From NCBI RefSeq assembly GCF_014633365.1, contig NC_068340.1:39890328-39954327 (forward strand): a DNA stretch of 64,000 bases, in the 5' to 3' direction. Below, one piece after another: positions 9,951 through 21,294 of the stretch (within the stretch, counting starts at the first letter, position 1; each line of letters begins with the position of its first letter). The stretch is from Diospyros lotus (taxonomy: Eukaryota; Streptophyta; Magnoliopsida; Ericales; Ebenaceae). The notes below the pieces were generated by a model. That model ran no database searches and was not told the DNA's origin. It was given only the letters and a program-made list of their open reading frames with translations. Position numbers and translations under genes: made by a program.

Positions 9951-10424
9951 CTAGCAACTCCTTTTTCTGTGTTTGCTAGAATTTTCCTCTACATGAACTT
10001 CTTTTTCAAAAATATCCGATTGTCCCTTTGCATATGTTGCCCTGTCTAACTGATTGTTACCGATTCCCTTTAGGTAATGCCATTCACCATTAATATCATC
10101 TCTAATGTTGCACTTCTCCTCCGGCTGCTCCATTTTTAGGAATTCGTCTTTGTTAAAACTCCAGTGATAATCATTGAAGAATTCAACGAGAAAGCTGTAG
10201 TGATACTTCTTAGTTAGTATCATTGCAAACTCCTACAACTGCTTATGTATCATACGGTCGAATTCATTGCTCGTATCATGTACCACACTTCTTGTTTCCT
10301 TGTCCAAGTGGTTGATCTCATTCTCAAACTTCTTTTCCCATGCATGAGGCTTTTGGCCAAACTCCTCATGATGTCTAACTCCAACTGAAAATGTAGCATT
10401 CTTTTGCTGCAATTGCGACCTCAT
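9951..10424 (-). pseudogene. ORF of element A, interrupted by one stop (unknown protein)
   Basis: The frame opens at 10424 (MRSQLQQKNATFSVGVRHHE), stops once in frame near 10233 and continues to 9951, about 157 codons in all. The product is hydrophilic and charged (HAWEKKFENEINHLDKETRS; SDIFEKEVHVEENSSKHRKR). It does not look like gag, protease or polymerase, and I recognise no domain. Just downstream, element B interrupts the same element. The downstream acidic segment at 2495-2782 could be a continuation of this protein. Confidence 0.4.
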
Positions 10425-11838
10425 CTCCCTTCGATATCTGCTTCACAGCAAGCACCTAGAATAAACAATTGCCTCTCAACACTCAACGATCTTCAATTTC
10501 TCAGCAAGATGAGCCACCTACCTTCCAATTAGACTTAGACTCAATGCTAAGGTCACTTATGTCAGCAGTCATCAAAGAAACTGCTATAAACTCGCCTATG
10601 TCGGCCTCAATTCAGCAAAATAATCTAACTCTAGATCCTCTTCACTTAATTCGCCGGAAGTCCGCCAAATCACTAGAACTCACCACTAGAATTACCTGTG
10701 ATGCTACGACTTTGCTTAGCAACTTGAATCTGCCTCTGTCACACCATCATAAATCAGTTGGTGTGGCTTCAACGGATCTGATAAGAGAGTTCGTCCAACT
10801 TGTTGGAAATCACAGGCAAGAATCATTGGCATGTTCCACCAGTTTCTACAAGCCGCCTCTGTATCCGCTCCTCCAATTGTCATAGTTACGCTGTGACAAT
10901 AGCAACTTCTCCTAATTCGGTTCAAACTCACCTAGGTAGATCTCCGTCGAATTCCACCTTCTAAACTCCATCAACTCGACTCCGTCCTCAAAATTTGATC
11001 CGAGATCAGATCTGAGGGATAGTTCTCCCGTTTCGAATACGGTAATCAAGTTCTGAGTCTCTCCTTCTTCAAGACGATTCGAAACGCACTGTATTGCTTT
11101 CAACGTCTCAAGTTGATTCAGGTTACGGATTCACTTGGCCTACAATTCGCCACTACTCACCGAATCTGTTCCAATTATCAGCCGAGTTTTATTCGTTTGA
11201 AGCATCAAAATTGCCTAGCTCGTCGGACGTGCTTGCTTGCGCCGCCTCACCCAATCACTGTTTGTCTGGGTCAGAATCGCTAACCAATCAAAGCGACAAC
11301 ACCAACAACGCACCTAATTGAATTCACACTTGCCTCACCTAGTCACCGTCCAATGGTCCACCGGCTTCGTTGTACTGTCCTTGAAATCACAGCGAAGCTC
11401 ACCTAATTGAATTCGCCAAGACACAGCTATCGTCGATGGTCAACGATCATCAGAATCCCACCATGCTTCCGTTGTGTCTTCGATTCCGAGTCTAATTGAT
11501 CGCTACTGTGCTCTGCCTCTCAATTTCAATTCGAGAATTGCTTTGCTCTCTCGATTACAACCTGGCTAGCTTGATAACTTATGTTGCATCAGCGGTCCAA
11601 AATTCCCAGCCAATCCCAGAAATCGTTGCCCATCACTATAGATCAGCAACCTCCAGATCTGATCGATACCACTGATCGTTAGTTCTATTGCAGTCGTTGG
11701 CTCCTATGATGTAGCGTCCTACGATTCGCCTGCTCTGTTGAATTCACCAGACTCGTCAAATTGCTGTTCAATTAATTCTGCCAAGAGTTGTTGGAATCAA
11801 CTGCCCAAAATTACATGAACCACAATCGAAGAACGATT
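10425..11838 (-). other. Leader region of element A
   Basis: This is about 1.4 kb between the primer-binding site and the first open frame of element A. I see no supported gene. Its composition resembles the leader of element B. Confidence 0.5.
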
Positions 11839-11850
11839 GCTCTGATACCA
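11839..11850 (-). other. Primer-binding site of element A
   Basis: The - strand reads TGGTATCAGAGC, two bases from the 5' LTR, as in element B. Confidence 0.92.
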
Positions 11851-11852
11851 TT

Positions 11853-12267
11853 TGTCATGAATATAGGGTTTAGCCTAGGGTTGGTTTGGGAATCGGAAGG
11901 ATCCAATAGGAGTAAGACCAAGAACAGAATGATTGGAGAGGGAAATTGGGAAGAAATGGGAGAAGAAATTAGAGAGAAATGAGGGAGAGTTGCAAAGAGA
12001 AATGAGAGGGAGAATGGGAGAGAATTGTAGAGAGAAATCATATCTTTGTTTATCAATTCAAAACATAACCTCTTATCTTCAGTTGTGGCGCATATATAGC
12101 CTACAGCCTCCCACATGCACCCATGTGCAATACAAAAACAGCCTAACTGCTTATTAGATAAGGACAAAGCCTTATAACAGAAAACAAGGAAAGGAAATTA
12201 CAATTATTGTATAATGCATGTAAACTCCTACTATTTTATTTACTAATCTATCCTTAGGGTCATGACA
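11853..12267 (-). repeat. 5' LTR of element A
   Basis: This 415-bp partner of 1596-2010 ends AGGGTCATGACA on the + strand and is followed by the target copy ATTAG. Confidence 0.92.
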
Positions 12268-13147
12268 ATTAGCTTCTTGTGTGTCCAAATTCTCAAAAAC
12301 TCAACTTTTGTACCAAATAGCTAGACTGCAATTGCTTATGGGCTTACATGCCGAGAAATTGTCGTCTAGTTAGCGAAGGAAAACCATAAGCAATTACCGA
12401 ACTTGACCCGTAAGATGACCAATAATGACATTCATGGCCTAGACCAAGAAAAACTTGAGTTTTACTAGAATGGCCTTGAATGATAAAAATAAACCATGGG
12501 AAATTTGTCAAGTGGCATTGTGGCATTTAAAAATTAAAAAAAAAAACGATATTGAGGTGTTAATAGACCATTAACAATAACAGCATGTCCAATGTATGAT
12601 TTACACAAAACATTCATCGCTCTCCCCCTCTCTAAATAAAAGGGCATCCTCAGTGCACGAGTCTGCCTACTTTGAGAGTGTTGGGATGATCGTTTTTGTA
12701 TGTAAACCCATCCTTGTTTTTGCAAGAGACTATTTCCACAACTTCTTGTTGTGGAAACCTTATCGTTGCTATTAAGCCTTGCCTTGTCAAAATAAGTAAA
12801 TAGAACAAAAGACCTCCTTTACAGGGTGAACCCTACACTAAAGAAAGGTAATAAACCACAATTTCCTGCTACCTAGGTATAAGACAGAAGTAAATCATCC
12901 AAAAGTTGCATAAAGGTGGATGGGGAAGAGGGATGCCCACCCTTAACAACAAAAGGAGGGTTTGTGTGTGGGTGTAATACTGTACCATTTTGGATATATT
13001 ACTGATAAATTAATAGTATATATTTAGGAAAATATATGTACAGCTAATAAAATTTTAATACAAAATAAATTATAGAAGCATGTAAAATCATTACTATTGT
13101 TAAGGACATTGCCTAAATAAAAGATTTAACATACAAGTATTATAATG

Positions 13148-13719
13148 TGTTGAGTTTTGCATTGAGTATTTTTCTAGAAGAATAGAAGGAATCAGGAGAA
13201 CTCTCAAGTGATTGGAAGCTAAATAAACAAAGTTAGGAAGAGGCTATCTTATGTTGTATATATGAGGGGTAGTTTAGACTTTGTGTGGTCTAACTTAAAA
13301 CCTTTGTAATATCCGTCCAAACCCTCTATAAATAGAAGGCTTAGGCGGGCAGTCGTGATCTTCTCAATTCTGTAAACGAGTGATAGTGTTGTAATCTGAG
13401 AGGAAAGGCTTGTATAGAGAGTACTTTGTAATTTCATAAGTATGGTGTACTCATGAAGAGAGGTGTGAGGGTTTCTTGTACTGATTCATACACAATTTCT
13501 AGTGGATTGCTCTCGAACCAAGGCTGGATATAGGATTGCTCACAGCAGTCTAAACCAGGATAAATTCTTGTCTCTTGTGTGGTTTGGTTGTCTCTTTCCC
13601 TATTTCCATTATTGCTTTAAATTTTGCATGTACATTCTGTTGATTGATTTGAATTCGGGTGAGGGTGTGTTTTACAATTGGCTGAGATTAGAGTGGTCCT
13701 AGCGCTCCTAATCATAACA
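13148..13719. mobile_element. Solo LTR (572 bp) in copy A
   Basis: It begins TGTTGAGTTTTGC and ends CTAATCATAACA, with the perfect 5-bp target duplication TAATG (13143-13147 and 13720-13724). Copy B has the empty site with one TAATG at 29550-29554. The inside has CTCTATAAATAG (about 13322), a TATA-like promoter, as expected of an LTR. No internal region is present, so it is a solo LTR left by recombination. The superfamily is not certain; it looks Copia-like. Confidence 0.93.
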
Positions 13720-15143
13720 TAATGTTTCTAAATCAACATATAAAGAAACAAAAATCTCTATGGATCTATCACATATAGATTTAAAAAGAAAAAAAATATA
13801 AGAGTTTAGAAATTTATAGATTTATCAAAATTACTATTTTTATTTTTTCAATTTATAATTAATTAAATATTATAACATATAGTTAAAACTTTTACCTTTT
13901 TATTTCTTTATTTTATTTTTTTATTTGTGTCAGTACCATCTGGCATTGGGTGAGCTTATATTTTTTTTATACTGGTTTTGCACCAGTACGGTACAGGATC
14001 ACTATGTTGCTTTTGTACTGGCTATTATTATTTATTTATTGACAGAGTTCGGGTCAGATTTAGTTATATGTGAAATTAAACCACACTCAATTTTAATTGT
14101 CCTGCTTTTATGATCTCACTAGTTTGTTATTTTCCCAGTTCCGTGCTTTATCAGATCAAATATATCGCAGTGCTGAGCACCACCAATTTGTAAGACAAGA
14201 AGTTGTTGATCAGGTTGGTATATTTAATATTCAACAGCTTGTTCTCGTAACACCATTGTATTCCATTTGACTAGTTTTGATATTTTGTTTCAATTGCATA
14301 AATGTTATCAGCTCAGATTGCACCCGGAATTATATGAGGGTTACGTGCCAATGGCTTATGGTGATTATTTGAAGCATATTAGCAGGTACGAAATATTTTT
14401 CAGTTGACCTGTGGGGCATCTATCTTTATAAGATTTTCAGTTTCATGTATATTTTGATGTAAATGATAACAGGATTGGTGAATGGGGCGATCATGTCACA
14501 TTGCAGGCTGCTGCAGATGCGGTATCACTAACTCTCCCTTATTCTACCCTCCCACTCTCTCATTGTGACCATTATCTATCCAGAAAGGCTAACTTGGAAA
14601 GTAGTTCGCAGTTATTTTTTTCTAGATTAAATGAAGTTAAGGCAATTAAATTTTAAGCTTTGGTTGAATATACAAGTTAATCTTCATAAGAAGATAGCCT
14701 GTCGAATGTTGTTTATGAACAAGGGGTAACTTTGGAGGACTGAGAGCACAAACAACATTAAAAAAATAGCAGGTTTACAAAATCATGAGCATAAACTGCC
14801 ATTACTGCGTTGAAATGGGCTTTTTCAAGTCTTGTACGAGTTGCAGCCATGACAACAATTTTTACAAGCTATTATGCTTATGATTCTCTACTTGGCCATT
14901 GACATGCTATAATGTTTTGGGAACCTGTAATGCCTTCAGTCAACCTATCACCAACCATTTTGCTAAATTGCTTGTCAAGGATGGAGCCATAGGAGGAGGT
15001 CGTTTCAGAAGATAAAAAGTTTGAATTTCCTTTGTTTCCACTAAAAATAGGATCCGTAAAATTGAGGCCTAATTGCCATATTTTTCCCATAGTTTTGACA
15101 CAGGATCTCTATATTGATTATTTTACTAAATTGGAAACCCTCT

Positions 15144-15147
15144 CCCC

Positions 15148-15178
<31 letters not shown>

Positions 15179-15182
15179 AAAA
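15144..15182. repeat. Homopolymer C25-A14 in an intron
   Basis: A run of 25 C is followed by 14 A in the intron before exon 8 of copy A. Copy B has only short C clusters at the matching place (about 31340). The length may be unstable or a sequencing or assembly artefact. Confidence 0.9.
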
Positions 15183-16323
15183 TGACATTCTGCTTCTCAT
15201 GTTCTCTAGGAATTTCCTAGCCAACTTCTTGTAAAGTTTTGATATTCATCTATTACTACAGTCTTCTATATTGGTTTTTTTTCCTGGATTTGTGTGTGCA
15301 CACGTGCACATCTTAAAAGTCATATATTTCAATGATGTTACAAAAGTTCAAATATCTTCATTTTTATTGCATGATAATGTATTAACAGCGTTATGCAGTT
15401 ATCTCATGATTAATTGTTGGGGTATAATTTTGTTGCAGTATGGTGTCAAGATATTCATCATAACTTCATTCAAGGATACTTGTTACGTCGAGATTCTTCC
15501 TCATGTGCAGAAGTCCAAAAGAAGTAAGTGAATCTCCTCATCTTTCATTGTGATTATTGATGTGTAGTTGATCTCTCCAGTAGTTGCTCTGTGCCAAAAA
15601 TATCCTTGAGGACAGTAAAGCCTGATCTAGGTGATGTAATCCTACATTTTCTGGATCAACACACTGAAGAATCAAAAATCAAAACAGAAAACAAAGCCAA
15701 AAAAAAGGGGGAAAAGAACTTGGAAAGCACAAAGGGGGCAGACGGACACACTTACAAAGAAAATGAAATTAAAGCTCCCCAACATCTTATCAATGACTCC
15801 TATTGATGTCAGAAATTTGGTAGAAGTGGGTTAAATTGTCCTTTACATTCTCTTGAAACAAATCTACTACAATGCTTAAAAATGTTGGTGCTACATAGTT
15901 TACTGTGTATAAGTCTTGTGATCTTCTCAAAGATGCCTGGCCATGTTGAGAAAATTGTGATGAGGTTACAACTTTTAATTACTAATCAAATATTTTAATA
16001 TTCTATTCTTTTGGTATCAACTACATCTTAACAAGCCCAAAAATTAGTCTGTCTTGCCATATCAGCAAAAGATGACTTCAAGGAGAGGATATTCCTTTGG
16101 CTTGGTTTCCCTTTTCTAACCAAAAGACGGATACACTCGTATTTTTGCTGCATCTTAGCACTACCTTAATACCTTCTACAACTGTCAAGATGTTGGCATA
16201 AAATTAATTTTCTTTTTGTCTTAATCAGTTATATTTTTGAGCTTCTGGGCAGAGGTGCATTATAACTCCATTTATCCAGAAGGAGGTTAGCATCTTATCC
16301 TGATAGTACTATTGATTATGTGC

Positions 16324-16578
16324 ATTATAACTTAGTGAATCTGATTTTGCAAGGTAGAGCCCCTTCCATACATTTCGTCCTCATCTCTGATAGTAGAAGA
16401 ATTACCTTGGGGGCTTTGATGGTCAGAATTGTGTAGTACATCAATGGAAATGCTATGCTAGCAATCTTCTTATTCTGTTCTTTTAACAATTTGTTGCCTT
16501 CCATAATATGTGTCACCCCAAATAATATGGACCTTTCTTTCGTGTCTCCATTACTATTGGCATTTCTTAAATTATCAC
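16324..16578. other. Unassigned segment beyond the duplication edge
   Basis: An open frame on the - strand (16325-16591) includes NANSNGDTKERSILFGVTHI and could be a decayed gene or transposon fragment that continues left of the MITE target site. I do not recognise it. Nothing else is seen here. Confidence 0.3.
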
Positions 16579-17285
16579 TAGGGGTGAGCAAATGTTTGGA
16601 TTAACCGAATTGAACCGACCAATTTGATTGGTTCGGCTCGGTTATTTTTAATAATCGGTTCGGTTCGATTATTAATTTATAAAAGAATTGGTTAACCCTC
16701 CCCACCCCCCACCCCCCACCCCCCGGCGAACCGCACGGGGCAATTGCCTTACAGTTACTCAAGAACATCAACTGCCAGAAACCCATCTCCCCCTTCCCAC
16801 TTGCCAGAAACCCAAACCACCCAGCCCCCCCCCCCCCCTTTTCCCTTCCCCTTCGGCCGTCCCCTTCCTCTTTCCCTTCCCTTTCTGTTCTTCATCACAA
16901 ACTCTTTGGTGCGACAGCGGAAACAATTGCCATTGCTCTCTCCAATGAAGACGCTGACACCGTAGACTTCAGTTACTCCACCTCAACCCTTCATTAGGTA
17001 AATTCTTTATAATTTTTTTTTTTTTTGTATATTTTTCACTATAAAATTAAATTTTGGATCTATAAACAAATTAGCCTTTGGATCAACTTTATTTTTAATA
17101 TATGAGACATCGTTGCTGTGTGAATCTGATGATCGGTTCCGATCATCGGAATCGCCGACCAGCGGTAATAGTGGTCGGTTAAATCGGTTTCAGTTAATTC
17201 GGTTAGGTGGGTTTTGTCAGTCGGTTCGATTCGATTACTCTCTTTCAAATGATTCGGTTCAATTATAACTAAATGTTCACCCCTA
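16579..17285. mobile_element. hAT-type MITE with GC-rich interior
   Basis: This 707-bp element has ends TAGGGGTGAGCAAATGTT and AAATGTTCACCCCTA and a perfect 8-bp target duplication ATTATCAC (16571-16578 and 17286-17293). Subterminal GGTTCGGTT/AACCGAA repeats lie at both ends. It has no transposase. The centre (about 16690-17000) is C-rich and pyrimidine-rich and unlike the ends. Confidence 0.92.
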
Positions 17286-17293
17286 ATTATCAC

Positions 17294-18274
17294 ACTCGTT
17301 ACAATCCGTATATCCACCTAAACTTTGGCTGATATGGATATTTGATGATTCCAAATCAAAACTTCTTACAATAACCAAATAAAAACTTATGTTGTCCGAA
17401 AATGAAAATGGAAAACGTCATTTTTCACAAAAATAAGAAATGAAAATGCGGAGATACATGTAAATAAAAAATATATATATATGAGGATTTATTTGTAAAT
17501 ATAATTTTTAATATAAAAAAATATAAAAAACAGTTATTCAATTTAAAAATAAATATAAATTTTATAATGTATTTAAATAAATTTTAGAAAAATTAAAATT
17601 TTTATGTTAGAAACAAAAGAAATTTCATCTTAATTCGTGAATCAATATTTTTTTAATGTTACATCACAAAAAAATTTTAAAATTGTAAAAGTGATCTAAA
17701 AACATTTCTTAACATTTTAAAAACGTTAAAACGATGCTCTCAAATAAGTTTATGTGCATAGACACAAATTATCTATTTCTTTTCACGAACATAACAAAAA
17801 ATAAAAAAAATAAAAATTGACAGCAAAGTAATTATGATTAAAGATAAAAAAAATTCAAAATAATTTTATTTATTATATGGGATAAATTAAACTTAACATT
17901 TTTAAAATTTTATAAAAATAGAGAGGTATCTCTCGATTTGAGAAATGATGGCATCTTTTTAATTTTACAACTCTAATTATACTTTTCTCTTTATAATTAT
18001 TTCACAAATGTTAAAAATTTTAATATGACAAAAATATTTTTATATTTTCCCTCTTCCACCTATTCTCCCATATGGTGAATTAGTTAGAATCTAATTATTT
18101 GTCTCTTTTTATGATTCGAAGATGGCTAAATTATTATCAAACTAGAAAGAGATATATATATATTGACAAATTACTAAATTCTAGGCAATTTTCTTGAACA
18201 AAAATAAGTAGAGAGAAAAAACAAATGTGAGGATACTTTCAAATATGTCAAACCCAATATACGTTTCTTCTTTA
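17294..18274. other. AT-rich intergenic stretch
   Basis: This is very AT-rich with no credible ORF, RNA gene or element boundary. Confidence 0.6.
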
Positions 18275-21200
18275 TGTAACGACCCGTTAATGAGTCTAGG
18301 CGTTTATTGGTATTTTGACGTGGGCATTAAATTTTTGCTTTTACTAATTAGATGTTGGAAATATTATTTTGTGTGGGATGATATATTTATACTTTTGTAA
18401 TGAAGTGGGTTGGATCAAGTGTAAAGTCAAATATAAATGCAAGTTAAAAAGAAGAGCTCATTGGGCCTTAATTTAGATGGGGCCTAACTGAGAGGGATTA
18501 TTTAGTTGGGCTTGAGCCATGTGCAAGCATAATGGGTTTAAATTTAATAAATAAAAAGGCCAACTAAAGTGATGGTTAGAAAGATAAACCATTGGGCTTA
18601 TTATGAATTGGGCAATTGATTTGGGCTTGGGCCCATATATATAAAAGGTGACATTATAATAAAATAAAAATGAAAAAAGAAAAAAAAATTAAGCAATGAC
18701 CAATAAGGGTTTAATGCACATTTTGTGTTTGAAAAAATGTGAGGGCAAAGGGGAAATTTCATAATTGGAGATAATTAAGAAAATGTGAAAGAAATAAGAA
18801 ATTGATAAAAGACTAAAAAAGCCTTGGATATTTGTATGTGTGCGTGCGCATGAAGTAGAGGCAAAAGGGTAAAAACAAAGGGGTGGTTGGCAACCCACTC
18901 CCTCCCCCTCACATCTCCATGCCTTCTTGCTTCCTTCTTTCATTCCCACAATCTCTCTCTATCTCTTGTTGCTCTCTCTTATTCTTCATTTGCATCTTTT
19001 TCTTCTTCTATTTTTCTACTTGCTTGGAGCTTCAAGGAGTGAGCATTTCAGCTTCAACGGAAGGCTTCTCTTCTTCTTCAATTTTCATCAACAAGGCAAA
19101 TTCCTCTTACATTTTTTTTTATATTGTGCAAGTTTCCCTTCTTTCAGTTGGAATGTCAAAATATGTCTTTGCTTTTCACATTTTTGTTGTTAAAACTATT
19201 TTTGTATTGGTTGTGTGATTATCTTTCCTTTTCCCTCAAATTTTGTGGTTTGTCTAAAGTTCTTGTCAGGTCTTATTGTTGGTCTTATTGGACTTATTCA
19301 TCTCATATTTTCTTCAAAGAATGACAACTTGGAGTTAAAAAAACCATTCAGAGATGGGGTGTGTGTTGTTACTCGTATTTCTCATTTCTAGGTTTTTCAA
19401 AGTTGACTTCGTAAGAGTATGAGTCGACTGTTTTGTGTAAAAGTTGACTATGTATGTTAAACTCTCGGTTGAGTCGACTAAGTTGATGTAGAAGTCGATT
19501 TTTCCTTTCAAAAGTTGACTTTCCAATTTAAAAAATCGACTTTCCATTTCAGACTACGCACTTTGTACTCTTTAGACCATAACTTTTTGTACCGATATCA
19601 GAATTAAGATCCATTTTTTTTTATTGCAACCCTAACTCGATAAGTTTTGATTTGGTATGGGATTTGAACCATTTGGACAACTATTGAACCTGTGGGTTTC
19701 CTTTCAAATGTATGCTTGATTCGTAACTTTCTCCTTCATTAAAATTCGTTCAATTTTAAATTCTGAAAACAAATGTTTCCACCTTGACTCGGTTATCAAT
19801 ATTATCAAATAATTGCACTTAATTGATGTGGTAGAACCTATTTAAATGTTGAATTGTGTAAAATAGCCAAGAACCTTAATGGGCAAAAATTGAGTAAAAA
19901 TTGAGTATGTGTTAATATTACTTGTTATAACTTTGCTCGTAGTTGTGTTGTATTGTATTGTGTTACTATATTGCTTCGCATTATGATGTTGGGTCATGAG
20001 TTACATTCATTGAGGGATCATGCTTTGTATATGTTGGGAGCGTGAGCATTAGTATGACACGATTGGCCTGTGAGTGCTGACTTGTGTATGTTAGGCGAGC
20101 ATATGCATTAGAGTATTTGTGTGTGTAAATTTTTACGTGGGCGTAGCATAGCCTGATACTTGGTTTATGGGGGTTTTATCATCACGTTAATGCTACAAGA
20201 GCTATTGTATTCCTTATATGCTACATTGCATGGTGGTAATGGTGGTAAAAATTAATTTGTGATTGTGATGCGTAAGTCTGTTGATAGAGGCCCACAACAG
20301 CTAGATCATGTGTTGCATAAGACAGTGGGTGGAGGCCCATAGTAGCTAGATCTTGTGATGCATAAAACTGGAGATTTGAGTCCTACAGTAGCTTGTGCTC
20401 GTGATGAGTTTGTGAGTGTTTTGGCACATGATGATGATGGTAATGGATGTGATATGAGAGACTTGGGTTCAAGTTATTGTTTTGGTAGCATACTCTTGGC
20501 TGCTGACAGGTTTGTATACCGGTTCTTGGTACCAATGTCTGCATTTTATGTGGACCCAAAAGACCCTATGTGTGTATCTATGCATTTATGTTATGGCTGA
20601 GTGTCGTGTTATATTACCACATAGTATGGATTGTGTGTCGTTTATGTATATGAAACTGGCGTGTGTTTCCATATACGACATGATATGCATGATGTTCAGA
20701 AGAATCCGATCATATCTATTTTTCGTTGTTTTTATACATTTTGTTGAGTCTTATGGCTCACTTTAAAAATGTATTTTGATAAAATGTAAGAAATTATATT
20801 TCTTTGAGAATGTTGTTGTCAAGTATAGAAGGCATGAATTCAATTGATATCTAGATGTCGGATAATGATTTTTCTTTTACTCTAAGTTGTTCATGCATTC
20901 ATATATCGATCTATTGATGTTTTCCTTTGCTATGTATTTGTAGCATTGTGGCTCATTTTGTTTCTTTTGTCATTCCAGAAAAAAGAAAGATAGTTAATTG
21001 GAGCAAGTCCCGGTTAGATATGTATAGAGATGTTCCGGCCTCAAGATCCATGAGTGAAATTTTGAGGGCATGGATAGAGTGTTTCATTTTGTATTTAAAG
21101 TCTTAATACTTTTTTATTTTGAAAATGTATGGATAATAAGCCCGAAACGATGATGTAAAGAATATTGTAATATTTATTTTGACTCCTATTAATAGTGAGC

Positions 21201-21294
21201 AAATATGAAAATAAAAAGTGTTTGTATTCATTTTAAATGAATTTTTTCTCGGACTTCATATACTAATGGAAAAATTAGAGAGCGGGTTCTAATA
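18275..21294 (+). mobile_element. Long LTR-like block, probable decayed solo LTR
   Basis: It starts TGTAACGACCCG, the usual start of long Ty3-type plant LTRs, and may end GGGTTCTAATA, a decayed version of the expected GGGTCGTTACA. Inside are a pyrimidine-rich leader (18890-19010), repeated 'GTCGACT' motifs (19400-19550) and three degenerate copies of a roughly 65-bp unit containing CAGTAGCTAGATC-like sequence (20270-20410). No target duplication is evident, so the right end is approximate. Small frames inside (for example 20355-20600) are not supported as genes. Confidence 0.5.

Larger units (their letters stand above)
1596..12267 (-). mobile_element. LTR retrotransposon 'A' (non-autonomous, hosts nested elements)
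   Basis: Two 415-bp LTRs (1596-2010 and 11853-12267) begin TGTCATGA and end in variants of TCATGACA. On the - strand a primer-binding site TGGTATCAGAGC (11839-11850) follows the 5' LTR after 2 nt, and a purine tract AAGAAGGGGGAAAT (2011-2024) precedes the 3' LTR, fixing the orientation. Flanks TTTAG (1591-1595) and ATTAG (12268-12272) are a decayed 5-bp target duplication. The uninserted site is TTCAG at 28126-28130 in copy B. Without the nested element it is about 3.6 kb and has no recognisable protease, reverse transcriptase, RNase H or integrase. Confidence 0.92.
741..16285 (+). pseudogene. Partial duplicate of an OTU deubiquitinase gene (exons 4-9)
   Basis: Six exons match the complete OTU gene downstream: 741-795, 14139-14213, 14312-14385, 14473-14521, 15439-15523 and 16229-16285. 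All keep GT-AG borders and compatible phases, with no stop codon. They encode most of the OTU fold, including the GDGNC motif with the catalytic Cys (exon 4) and the WAEVHYNS motif with the catalytic His (exon 9). Across 395 coding bases I see five differences from the downstream copy: three synonymous, two replacing residues in exon 9. The last exon (Lys-rich tail and stop) is absent because the duplication ends at 16323. Exons 1-3 would lie before base 1. The intron after exon 4 is 13.3 kb because of nested transposons. A truncated pseudogene is the simplest reading; an expressed protein with a different C-terminus cannot be excluded. Confidence 0.85.
1..16323 (+). repeat. Segmental duplication, copy A
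   Basis: This stretch is the upstream copy of a direct duplication whose partner is 26339-32441. Reading the two side by side, 1-1590 matches 26339-28125, 12273-13147 matches 28131-29554, and 13725-16323 matches 29555-32441, with only scattered substitutions and small indels outside inserted elements. Similarity stops abruptly at 16323/32441 after a shared ATTATGTGC. The left edge lies outside the window. It contains exons 4-9 of an OTU protease gene and several transposon insertions absent from copy B. Confidence 0.93.

Noticed and set aside
16688..16965. Pro-rich open frames in the MITE
   Set aside because: They are low-complexity C-rich sequence inside a 707-bp MITE; treated as cargo, not as a gene.
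18887..19324. Open frames rich in Ser, Leu and Phe
   Set aside because: They translate the pyrimidine-rich leader of the LTR-like block.
20355..20766. Two overlapping open frames (81 and 94 codons)
   Set aside because: They lie inside the LTR-like block, have no recognisable domain and overlap degenerate tandem repeats.
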